A stretch of 6,121 nucleotides of DNA from Lentisphaeria bacterium (GTDB taxonomy: Bacteria > Verrucomicrobiota > Lentisphaeria > Victivallales > UBA1829): positions 1 through 6,121 of the forward strand of contig JAFYBD010000164.1 in NCBI GenBank assembly GCA_017540385.1. Direction: 5' to 3'. Position numbers and translations under genes: made by a program. Positions 1-5,942 of the stretch are shown here, piece by piece; the stretch's first letter is position 1, and each line of letters starts with the position of its first letter. The notes beneath the pieces were generated by a model that saw nothing but the letters and a program-made list of their open reading frames with translations, ran no database searches and was not told the origin of the DNA.

Positions 1-1693
1 ATCCGGGGATGCCGGTCGTGTCGGGCGCGGGATTCTCTTCCGGCTCGACGACTTCGGGTTCGCCGGCCTTGCCGTCGTCGAGCGAGTCGTCGCCGTCAAG
101 GATCAGCTGCTGGAAACCGAGGTTGGTGATCGGGTGTTCCGCGGCGTACGAGACCTTGTCGACGACCTGGGAGATGTCATTGCGGACGATCTCCGGCGCG
201 GTGTCGAACGGACCGGAGAGTTCCGCCCGGGCGATCAACACCAGTTCGGACGTGCGGGTCGTTTCCGTTTCGGAGGAGAGCGCCCAGCCGAGGATGGGGA
301 TGTCCTTCAGGAACGGGATGCCGGAGACGCTGCGGATCACGTTGGTCCGCTTGATGCCGCCGATCACGAAATCCTTTCCCTCGTTTCCGATGTGGACCTC
401 GGTTTCGAACTCGGATTTGTTCAGGCGCGGGGAACCGTCGCTGTTCCAGCCGAGCAGACTCGTGCCGGAGACCTTGATCGGCAGGATGGAGGCCTTCCCG
501 GTGACGACCGGCGTCACGTCCAGCTCGAACCGGAATCCGTTCGCGGCGGTCGTGGTCTGCGTGTTGCCGTGATGGACGGCGAGATTCGCCTCGTCGGGCA
601 GTTTCTCGTGCTTGCCGGGGATCTTGTCGTTGATCGTGGTGTCGGGAATGGGCGTCTGCTTTTCATAGAAGAGCCCGGTTCCGACCGAAATGGTCGACTG
701 GCGGCGGTTCTTCGCCGTGATGACACCCTGCGTGAGGACTTTCGCCCGTCCAGTGGAGGTCAGGAAATCGAAGTATTCCGAGTTCCATTTCGGGTTGAAG
801 TTGAAGAAGTCGGTACGGCTGGAGTGGGAACCGTCGATCCCGCCCGCGAACGTGCTCGCCCAGTTGTTGCGGTAGCGTCCGCCTGCGGAGAAGAAGTCGA
901 CGCCGTCGTTGTTCTTCCAGCTCTGGAAGTCCACGCCGAGCTTGTCGTCGTTTTCCGTGCTGAGCTCGATGAGCTGGTATTCGAGGCGGATTTCCGGCAT
1001 CGGCCGGTCGTACTGCTCCAGCTGTTCCTTGATGCTGGCGAGACTCCAGTTCGGCGCTGCGATGAACAGCGCGTTCAGTCCGCCGTCCACCGTGAGCGCG
1101 TCCGTGCCGCCGGTGAACTCGACGAAGTCGTTGCGGGCATGGGCGCCGACGTTCAGCAGCATTTCCTTCAGGTTCGCCGCGGCGTTCACCTTCGGGAAAT
1201 AGATGTATTTCGGGCGTCCCGAGGAGTACGCGATTCCGGGCTGGTCCAGGCGTTCGATGATCTCGTCGATGCTCTCGCCGTTACCGGCGTTTTCGAAACG
1301 GTAGTCCTCGGCGGAGACCAGCAGGACGCCGCGTCCGTCGTTGAACTCCACCGCGTCCACCTGGACCGGATTGCCGATGACCTTCACGCCCTGCACCACG
1401 CTCAGCAGATAGCCGCGGAGCGCGTACGGTCTGGCGTGTTTCAGCGTGTAGAGCTTCGTGATGACGAACGGGTCGGTGTTGGTCCGGACGAAACGGACCG
1501 CCCCCTCCGATTCCTTCACGTCCACGCGCAGCTGGGTCTGGACCGTGCTGCTGCCGTAACCGGCGCTCGGGAAGTTGTTTCCGTCGCTCTTGTAGGCGCC
1601 GGGGATCTGATGCGGGACGAGGTCGATTTCTTCGGCGAACGCGGGGATGGAAGCCGCCGCGAGGATTGCAATAAAGGTCTTGATGTTGTTCAT
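1..1693 (-). CDS. Secretin-family outer-membrane channel protein B (3' end outside window)
   Basis: The frame is open from ATG 1693 to the window edge: 564 codons, no stop seen. Residues 1-20 are a signal peptide ending AFA, followed by EE. Residues about 78-153 and 162-231 look like two secretin N-domain repeats, the first with the phrase LYTLKHARPYALRGYL, each ending in a D(Q/R)P turn. The barrel domain runs from about 232 (PEIRLEYQLIELS) to 492. It ends in GKDFVIGGI (439-447), eleven residues, then IPFLKDIPILGWAL (459-472), a near match to the classical bacterial secretin signature. After 492 comes a linker and an acidic, proline-rich tail. Secretins assemble as multimeric rings in the outer membrane for type II/III secretion, type IV pili or phage release; which of these applies is not visible. 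It is the second gene of an operon, 21 bases after secretin A, with AAAGGA (1703-1708) nine bases before its ATG. The family call is firm; the specific system is unknown. Confidence 0.9.
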   Translation of the reverse strand, partial: MNNIKTFIAILAAASIPAFAEEIDLVPHQIPGAYKSDGNNFPSAGYGSSTVQTQLRVDVKESEGAVRFVRTNTDPFVITKLYTLKHARPYALRGYLLSVVQGVKVIGNPVQVDAVEFNDGRGVLLVSAEDYRFENAGNGESIDEIIERLDQPGIAYSSGRPKYIYFPKVNAAANLKEMLLNVGAHARNDFVEFTGGTDALTVDGGLNALFIAAPNWSLASIKEQLEQYDRPMPEIRLEYQLIELSTENDDKLGVDFQSWKNNDGVDFFSAGGRYRNNWASTFAGGIDGSHSSRTDFFNFNPKWNSEYFDFLTSTGRAKVLTQGVITAKNRRQSTISVGTGLFYEKQTPIPDTTINDKIPGKHEKLPDEANLAVHHGNTQTTTAANGFRFELDVTPVVTGKASILPIKVSGTSLLGWNSDGSPRLNKSEFETEVHIGNEGKDFVIGGIKRTNVIRSVSGIPFLKDIPILGWALSSETETTRTSELVLIARAELSGPFDTAPEIVRNDISQVVDKVSYAAEHPITNLGFQQLILDGDDSLDDGKAGEPEVVEPEENPAPDTTGIPG

Positions 1694-1702
1694 GGCTCAT
1701 GT

Positions 1703-1708
1703 TCCTTT
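1703..1708 (-). promoter_or_regulatory. Ribosome binding site of secretin B
   Basis: On the minus strand AAAGGA lies nine bases before ATG 1693, inside the 21-base gap after the secretin A stop. It decides between ATG 1693 and two nearby out-of-frame ATGs, one ending at 1698 and one overlapping the secretin A stop. Only the 1693 start gives a signal peptide and a secretin. The gap also contains a second in-frame stop (TGA), so readthrough fusion of the two genes is unlikely. Confidence 0.7.
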
Positions 1709-1714
1709 CATACA

Positions 1715-3271
1715 TTAGAGATTGGCTGCCACTTCACGGCCGACCGGGTCGGACGTTTCGTCGTTCGGATGCACCAGGTTCGCTCCGCCGGGCTCGACGG
1801 GAGCGGCTGCCACTTCGCGGCTGACCGGAACGGGCGTTTCGCCGTTCGGATGCACCAGGTTCGCTTCGCCGGTCACGATGACGTAGGTCTTTTCCTTGAT
1901 GGTGGTCGTGGTGCCGAAGAGATATTTCAGCACGGGGATCCGCACGAGGAACGGGATGCCGACGGTCTGTTCCACGTCCTGTTCGCGAACATAGGTCGCC
2001 AGCAGTTTTTCGGTCTTGAATCCGAGCGTGAGCTCACCGGAAACGGTGCTTGTATTGCCGAGTTCGTCGCCGCGGTTGCTGCGTTCGGTCACGGTCTCGG
2101 AAAGCAGATTGTAGGCGAAGACCACGCCGCCGTTGTCCGCCGCGTAGAATTCCTCCGAGGACGGTATCTGGCCGTTCGCGGCGACGTCGTCCTGCGACGC
2201 GCCGAAGCAGATCACCGGGTTGATGACCGAGAGCGTCAGCTTGCTGTCCGCGCCCTTCACGATGTGCGTGCGGTCGTCGGAATCCTTGGTGATGTTCTCG
2301 TAGCCGGGCGTGAGCGTGGCGGTGTAGATCTTCGGCAGATGCGTGTTCAGAGATTCCAGGTCGTAGACCGGCGTGTTCACGAACGTGAGGTCGGCATGCG
2401 CCGCAAGTTTCGCGTTGCCGGACTGCTGGAGCACGCGGACGAAGCTCAGGTCGAACTGCGGAGCCGTGAAGAACGCACCGTAGCCCCACGAAGTGGTGAA
2501 ATGCTTGGTGATGTCGGCGAATTTCGCCGCGCCGCTGATCAATTTGAGGACGGATTCGGTGGAGAACACTTTTCCGGCGCTGTATCCGGCGGAGAAGAGG
2601 TCCAGGCCGGGACCGTTTTTCCAGGCGAGGTAATCCAGCCCGACGTCGCGCAGATCGCTTTCGCGGATTTCGTAGTAGTTGAGGCGCAGATTGACCTGGG
2701 GCACGGGACGGTCGAGGTATTTCACCCACGCGAGAATCGCCTGCGCGGCCTGTTCGTCGTCCTTCCAGTAGATCGTGTTGGTGTCCTTGTTCAGATAGGC
2801 GCGGCCCTCGGGCGTTTTCATCGTGCCTTCGTTGATGAGGCGCACGATGTCTTCCGCGGCGCGGTAGCTGGGATGGTAAGTGATTGTCGTGATGCCGGTT
2901 CCTTTGATGATGGTGCCGTTCTCTTCCTTGCCCGGCTGGTCAAGCCCGGCGACCAGCTCGTCCACGTACGGGATGAAGTCCTCGCCGGTCGAAACCAGGA
3001 TCATCTGCCTCTTTGCCTTCGAGTAGTTCACCCGGTCGACTTTGGACGCGACGCTGTAGCGTTTGACCGCGGCCTCGATGAACGGACGGATGTCGGTCGC
3101 CTTGAGGTATTTGAGTTCGTAGACTTTGCTGACGATATTGACCTGACCGTCGTCCTGGAGGAGACGGATGGTTCGGATTTCCTGTTCTTCCTGTGCCTGG
3201 CCGTACAGAACCGGCGCGCTTGCGATGCCTGCCGTCAGAAGAGCGGCGAGAATATGTTTTCTGTTGTTCAT
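1715..3271 (-). CDS. Secretin-family outer-membrane channel protein A
   Basis: Complete gene of 518 residues. Residues 1-26 are a signal peptide (positive start MNNRKH, hydrophobic 8-22, likely cut after GQA). Residues about 47-113 (VYELKYLKATDIRPFIEAAV, ending LDQPG) and 128-189 (ending LDRPVP) look like N-domain repeats. The barrel part begins at PQVNLRLNYYEI (191-202) and closes with GIPFLVRIPVLKYLFG (438-453), then KTYVIVTGEA. It follows the plan of secretin B: both have an LD/YDRP turn, then a WKN segment and an F-S-A-G phrase (LAWKNGPGLDLFSAG here), so they are probably paralogues. It is the more divergent of the two: the Gly-Gly of the secretin signature reads ATYV here. The last 50 residues hold a 27-residue duplication. 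It is first in the operon, with AAGGA eight bases before the ATG. By family knowledge it should form a ring in the outer membrane, alone or with secretin B; the cargo is unknown. Confidence 0.85.
   Translation of the reverse strand: MNNRKHILAALLTAGIASAPVLYGQAQEEQEIRTIRLLQDDGQVNIVSKVYELKYLKATDIRPFIEAAVKRYSVASKVDRVNYSKAKRQMILVSTGEDFIPYVDELVAGLDQPGKEENGTIIKGTGITTITYHPSYRAAEDIVRLINEGTMKTPEGRAYLNKDTNTIYWKDDEQAAQAILAWVKYLDRPVPQVNLRLNYYEIRESDLRDVGLDYLAWKNGPGLDLFSAGYSAGKVFSTESVLKLISGAAKFADITKHFTTSWGYGAFFTAPQFDLSFVRVLQQSGNAKLAAHADLTFVNTPVYDLESLNTHLPKIYTATLTPGYENITKDSDDRTHIVKGADSKLTLSVINPVICFGASQDDVAANGQIPSSEEFYAADNGGVVFAYNLLSETVTERSNRGDELGNTSTVSGELTLGFKTEKLLATYVREQDVEQTVGIPFLVRIPVLKYLFGTTTTIKEKTYVIVTGEANLVHPNGETPVPVSREVAAAPVEPGGANLVHPNDETSDPVGREVAANL
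1724..1872 (-). repeat. In-frame tandem duplication in the secretin A C-terminus
   Basis: Two 68-base copies, 1724-1791 and 1805-1872, start 81 bases (27 codons) apart and differ at only a handful of positions. Each encodes a version of NLVHPNxETxxPVxREVAA, read as NLVHPNGETPVPVSREVAA and then NLVHPNDETSDPVGREVAA just before the stop. The period is a multiple of three, so the duplication lengthened the tail without breaking the frame. It lies after the conserved barrel end, where variation is tolerated. Confidence 0.9.
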
Positions 3272-3649
3272 GGTTGATTTCCTTTCTCGAAAGGGGGTGG
3301 GGAAAAGGGATGTTCTGGTTCGTTAGCTGCGCCCGAAGCCCGGGCTGTTTCCCTGCTGTGGATCGATTCACATCCGTCGGAGCCGATGCGGCTTCGCGGT
3401 GTCCCTGTCGCGGCTTGTTCCGCTCAGAGGACCGGAGACGACTTGCGGCGGGCCATGAGACGCAAACTCGTACAATGGGTTTTCATGGTAATGTCGCTTC
3501 ACCTGTAGGTTGGGCCGGTACGGTTCGCGGCCGTGCTGACCGCGATTTGTTCCGGCGTGGTTGTTACTTTCTTCCGACCAAATACACAACTAAAAGAATA
3601 GTGTATATGGCAAAAAAGAAAAGGCAAACGGCGATTCCGTTCACCTGAT
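3272..3649 (-). other. Long 5' leader of the secretin operon
   Basis: About 378 bases lie between the expected transcription start near 3649 and ATG 3271. I see no convincing gene here on either strand; open frames are short or are extensions of the secretin shadow frame. It contains a possible 20-codon ORF (3486 to 3424) with a poorly spaced AGGTGA, some GC-rich inverted repeats (for example GCCCG, five bases, CGGGC on the minus strand, near 3328-3342), and no T-rich terminator. No known riboswitch consensus was recognised. Confidence 0.4.
3280..3294 (-). promoter_or_regulatory. Ribosome binding site of secretin A within a small inverted repeat
   Basis: On the minus strand AAGGA (3280-3284) lies eight bases before ATG 3271 and fixes the start. 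It forms the right half of the inverted repeat CCTTTCGAGAAAGG (3281-3294), which as RNA could close a five-pair stem with a CGAG loop and hide the ribosome binding site. A pyrimidine-rich tract lies immediately upstream (3287-3309). The stem is short and mostly A-U, so any effect on translation is an inference. Confidence 0.5.
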
Positions 3650-3778
3650 GCAATTACTATACACCTTTTTTCCGCGTTTGTCAAGCGAGAAACCGATTAA
3701 AATGGTAGATTTTTCGAAAAAAGTCATGTTTTGCCCGATTTCCACCTCAAATCGACGTCCTTTTTCCGAATCATTCAT
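3641..3778 (-). CDS. Possible 45-residue small protein upstream of the secretin operon
   Basis: ATG 3778 follows AGGGAG (3783-3788) by four bases and opens a 45-codon frame ending in TGA at 3641. The product would be charged and soluble (start MNDSEKGRRFEVEIG, end GKKVYSNCIR), with no signal peptide or membrane segment and no family I recognise. Its last codons overlap both boxes of the secretin promoter. That could mean a leader gene, but a chance ORF across a regulatory region is just as likely. No promoter of its own was found. Confidence 0.22.
   Translation of the reverse strand: MNDSEKGRRFEVEIGQNMTFFEKSTILIGFSLDKRGKKVYSNCIR
3656..3684 (-). promoter_or_regulatory. Sigma70-type promoter of the secretin operon
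   Basis: Reading the minus strand, TTGACA (3684-3679) is a perfect -35 box, followed by a 17-base spacer and TATAGT (3661-3656) as a -10 box with one mismatch. Transcription would start near 3649 and run left into secretin A. No better promoter is visible between here and the gene. The block AAGGTGTATAGT around the -10 box recurs at 6103-6114. Confidence 0.75.
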
Positions 3779-3879
3779 AATGCTCCCTTTGTTTCTCCCG
3801 AGCTCAGCCGTCACCCTGCGTTTCCACCTCCCGGCCACCGAAAACCGTTAATGACAACTTGACAGGAAGTCTTTTGCCC

Positions 3880-3925
3880 CTGTTCCGTTCCATCCATGCA
3901 GGTCGCGGCGGGCATACCGGAACAG
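3880..3925. repeat. 8-bp inverted repeat in the divergent intergenic region
   Basis: CTGTTCCG (3880-3887) and CGGAACAG (3918-3925) are exact reverse complements separated by 30 bases. It could be a hairpin or a spaced operator between the two divergent transcription units. The rest of 3779-4119 shows no convincing gene: a 124-codon minus-strand frame (4178 to 3804) resembles no family and has no ribosome binding site. Confidence 0.3.
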
Positions 3926-3979
3926 TTTTCCCAAGGCGAAGCGAGGCGTTCCGTGAGCGGGATATGTTGATCGCAATAA

Positions 3980-4009
3980 ATGAAATATTTATTTTTTTCC
4001 AAATATAAT
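3980..4009 (+). promoter_or_regulatory. Candidate promoter of the PP-loop gene
   Basis: A perfect TATAAT (4004-4009) lies in a strongly AT-rich stretch (3971-4010). The best -35 candidate is ATGAAA (3980-3985, four of six matches) at an 18-base spacing. It faces the PP-loop gene and would give a leader of over 300 bases that includes the large inverted repeat. The weak -35 box keeps confidence low. Confidence 0.35.
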
Positions 4010-4119
4010 GCGAGAAGCTGCTTGATTTTCCCGCAAGAGCGTGTAAATTGTAGTTTGAAACAGTTTCCTGTACCTCGGGAGCTGTTCCTAAGCTCATTTC
4101 ATACCGTTTTTCAGCAAAA

Positions 4120-4264
4120 GTGCGTGAAAACCCGCCAAGTTTGACAAAAGCTCTTTTGCTCTCAAAGATGAAGAACACCAGCAGAGGACCATTGTGTCTT
4201 TGTATCTTGCTGGGCGCTTTTCTGTTCGTTTTGAGAGCAGGTTCTTGGCGGGACCTTCACGCAC
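4120..4264. repeat. 145-base interrupted inverted repeat, possible structured RNA or small element
   Basis: Three 9-base blocks on the left recur in mirror order as exact reverse complements on the right: GTGCGTGAA (4120-4128) with 4256-4264, CCCGCCAAG (4131-4139) with 4244-4252, and GCTCTCAAA (4158-4166) with 4230-4238. A fourth inner pair is CCAGCA (4178-4183) with 4208-4213, leaving a 24-base loop. The left arm has an extra self-complementary segment, CAAAAG-CT-CTTTTG (4145-4158), which would form a side stem or compete with the main stem. The whole could fold into one long branched hairpin on either strand. It lies between the candidate promoter and the PP-loop gene. No target-site duplication flanks it, and no integron attC core or known RNA family was recognised. 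Confidence 0.7.
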
Positions 4265-4346
4265 ACGTACGGGGAATCGTCCGGCTTTTTTGTTGTTCGG
4301 GCTTGACCTCGCGCGCTGAATGTTTCAGTCCCTTGCCGAGGCCACA

Positions 4347-5744
4347 ATGCTCCATCGAACCGCGTTCCCGCGCCATACACCCTTTTCTTTCTTCCGCCGG
4401 TATTTCAGTATCCCGGCGGGCGATGGCGTATCGGCGCGTCCTGGAACGCCGGCCGGGGCCGGCGCCGGGACATCTCCGGCATCGTTCCAGGAAGAAGCCG
4501 TTTTGTTTTCTGCATCGCAGCAGCAGATCCGGGTTTCCAAACCGGTCCTGAGCGAGGGAAACGGAGCGGTCACCCTGTCCGTTCAGGTCACAGGCGGCGT
4601 CTCCGGTACGTGTTTTTATTCCACGGATGCGGCGAACCGCGATTTTGTGGACGAATCAAGCAGCGACTGTTTCCTGATCGGGCTGCTTTACACGGCCATG
4701 TACGCCGGGTGCGACCTCGTATTGGAGGGCGACGTGTCCCGGAAACTGCTGTTTCATGTCCGGCACTACGTGATGCCGATGCTGGAGGCATTCACGGATT
4801 GGAGACTGCACCCGGTCGACATCCGTGTCGGCGGTCTTGTTTCGCGGGGGTATCCGGACGCAGACGCCGTAGGGACCGGGTTTTCTGGCGGGATAGACAG
4901 TTTCCATACCATCCGGGAGTTTTACCTTGACTACCACGGCCCTCCTGAGGACCGGGTCAATACCCTGCTTTTCTTCAACGTGGGAAGTCATGGCATGGGG
5001 CACGACAAAGCTCGTCTGGCCTGGCTGGAAAACAAGTTTTCCGAACGCAGGAAAGTGTTGAGCGGCTACGCGAAGGATATCGGGCTTCCGTTCGTGTCCG
5101 TCGACTCCAATGTTCATGCGTTCATGCAGAGCGGCCACCTGCAGACGTCCACGCTGGCGTCCCTCTCCGCGGCGCTGTTCCTGAGCAGGAGACTGAGGCT
5201 GTATTACCTCGCGTCCCTGGGAATTTCGTACCATGACATGTTCTACCCGGGCCGCGAACTGGAACGGGACCACGATCTTGAAAAGATCGAGGACTTCCTG
5301 CTGCCTCATCTCTGCACGGAGACGTTCTCTGCGGTTTCGGGCGGGTCGGCATGTACGAGGGTGCGGAAAACCGAGGCGATCTGCCGCGACCCGCTCGTGA
5401 TGAAGTATCTCAATGTTTGCGGCAATCCCGGAACGACTGCTAAGAATTGCTCGGTCTGCTTCAAATGTCTGCGTACGATGATGGCGCTGGAGATTCTCGG
5501 CGAACTGCACCGGTTCGCGGATGTTTTCGACCTGAAGCGTTTCTCCGGACGCGAACGATCCCGGTTTATCGCGCTGCTGCTGAACGACCGTAAGAAGGAT
5601 TTGTTCTTTCAGGACCTCTGCGATCTGGCCGAACGCATGAACTACGATCTGAAATCCAAGACCACCCTGGCCACCAGGCTCTATATGCGGTTCACGGAGA
5701 CGAGGCTCTACGCGTTTCTGCGCGCCCGGCTCCGCGGAGCCTGA
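4347..5744 (+). CDS. PP-loop ATP pyrophosphatase-like protein with QueC-like cysteine cluster
   Basis: Protein of 465 residues from ATG 4347 (GAGG five bases upstream). The same frame opens at ATG 4320, which has no ribosome binding site; TTG 4503 (AGGAAG eight bases upstream, 413 codons before the stop) is a serious alternative. The first 50 residues are Ala/Gly/Pro-rich and look unlike a domain. Numbered from ATG 4347, conserved-looking sequence starts near 54. SGGIDS (180-185) is the PP-loop that binds ATP for adenylation chemistry. Cysteines 358, 368, 371 and 374 form C-X9-C-X2-C-X2-C, then LR, close to the zinc site of QueC (7-cyano-7-deazaguanine synthase). The protein is about twice QueC's length, with an extra region of about 120 residues before the PP-loop and about 90 after the cysteines. 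No signal peptide or membrane helix is evident. It probably activates a carboxylate, amide or nucleobase with ATP, but the substrate is unknown and there are no pathway neighbours. QueC itself or a sugar amidotransferase is less likely from the layout. Confidence 0.85.
   Translation: MLHRTAFPRHTPFSFFRRYFSIPAGDGVSARPGTPAGAGAGTSPASFQEEAVLFSASQQQIRVSKPVLSEGNGAVTLSVQVTGGVSGTCFYSTDAANRDFVDESSSDCFLIGLLYTAMYAGCDLVLEGDVSRKLLFHVRHYVMPMLEAFTDWRLHPVDIRVGGLVSRGYPDADAVGTGFSGGIDSFHTIREFYLDYHGPPEDRVNTLLFFNVGSHGMGHDKARLAWLENKFSERRKVLSGYAKDIGLPFVSVDSNVHAFMQSGHLQTSTLASLSAALFLSRRLRLYYLASLGISYHDMFYPGRELERDHDLEKIEDFLLPHLCTETFSAVSGGSACTRVRKTEAICRDPLVMKYLNVCGNPGTTAKNCSVCFKCLRTMMALEILGELHRFADVFDLKRFSGRERSRFIALLLNDRKKDLFFQDLCDLAERMNYDLKSKTTLATRLYMRFTETRLYAFLRARLRGA
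4440..4494 (+). promoter_or_regulatory. Hairpin overlapping an alternative ribosome binding site
   Basis: CCTGGAACG (4440-4448) pairs exactly with CGTTCCAGG (4483-4491), enclosing a GC-rich segment that can extend the stem with GCCGG/CCGGC. The right arm runs into AGGAAG (4489-4494), a good ribosome binding site eight bases before TTG 4503, which is in frame with the PP-loop gene. A second hairpin (CCGCCGG 4394-4400 with 4413-4419, 12-base loop) lies just upstream. If translation starts at TTG 4503 this is a structured leader; if it starts at ATG 4347 it is merely GC-rich coding sequence. Confidence 0.4.
5728..5741. repeat. 14-bp perfect palindrome at the end of the PP-loop gene
   Basis: GGCTCCGCGGAGCC is its own reverse complement and ends directly before the TGA stop (5742-5744). 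It has no T-run after it, so it is not a canonical intrinsic terminator. No other terminator was found between the two convergent units. It may be chance within GC-rich codons. Confidence 0.4.
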
Positions 5745-5942
5745 CTATGAACTCAATGCCCCGGGCGTCCCGGCGGATGCGATGATCCCACAGCCATGAC
5801 CTCGTGTCGCGCCAGAGGACGCCGACTGGCCGGGAGCGGCGGCCGTGATGCCGTCGGAGAAAACGAGCTTGTTCCCCTCGAAAACGGCGTTTCGCGGATT
5901 GGACGCGGAGCGCACCTTAGCCTGTACCTCGCCGGACGGCTC
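5745..5942 (-). pseudogene. mnmA: Decayed 3' fragment of mnmA (tRNA-specific 2-thiouridylase)
   Basis: Minus-strand codons read GEVQAKVRSASNPRN, then FEGNKLVFSDGITAAAPGQSA, which resembles the C-terminal barrel of MnmA, where the family ends in a PGQSAVxYxGDxVLGGGII type motif. After PGQSA the frame breaks. Restoring one G near 5820, one near 5805 and one near 5794 gives PGQSAVLWRDDEVMGCGIIA, very close to that motif; the three losses sum to a codon, so the frame recovers and stops at TAG 5745-5747. The rest of MnmA (about 290 residues, with its own PP-loop and catalytic cysteines) is absent: an in-frame stop lies at 5979-5981 and no other frame continues the homology. MnmA thiolates the wobble uridine of Lys, Glu and Gln tRNAs, so an intact copy is expected elsewhere. 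The stop abuts the convergent PP-loop gene stop with no gap. The family call rests on recognition by eye. Confidence 0.6.

Noticed and set aside
134..3277. 1047-codon open frame on the plus strand across both secretin genes
   Set aside because: It is antisense to two clear secretins that share one reading phase (starts 1578 bases apart, a multiple of three), so GC-rich codon bias keeps the opposite frame open. Its product is rich in Arg, Asp, Val and Gly with no recognisable domain.
3424..3486. 20-codon leader peptide MKTHCTSLRLMARRKSSPVL in the secretin leader
   Set aside because: The nearest AGGTGA is 12 bases from the ATG, and there is no attenuator-like run of codons or terminator after it.
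3804..4178. 124-codon minus-strand frame in the intergenic region
   Set aside because: No ribosome binding site, no family resemblance, and it overlaps the candidate promoter and the inverted repeat.
4120..4264. Integron attC site or classical MITE
   Set aside because: No attC core (GTTRRRY) at the arm end, no target-site duplication, and no second copy inside the window.
4120..4551. Plus-strand frame with a signal-peptide-like start at 4168 (MKNTSRGPLCLCILLGAFL)
   Set aside because: It lies inside the large inverted repeat, lacks a ribosome binding site and runs out of frame into the PP-loop gene without any recognisable domain.
4656..5510. 284-codon minus-strand frame opposite the PP-loop gene
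   Set aside because: Antisense shadow: the plus strand shows the PP-loop and cysteine motifs, and the reverse product has no recognisable domain.
5728..5760. Intrinsic terminator after the PP-loop gene
   Set aside because: The 14-bp palindrome is followed by mixed sequence, not a T-run.
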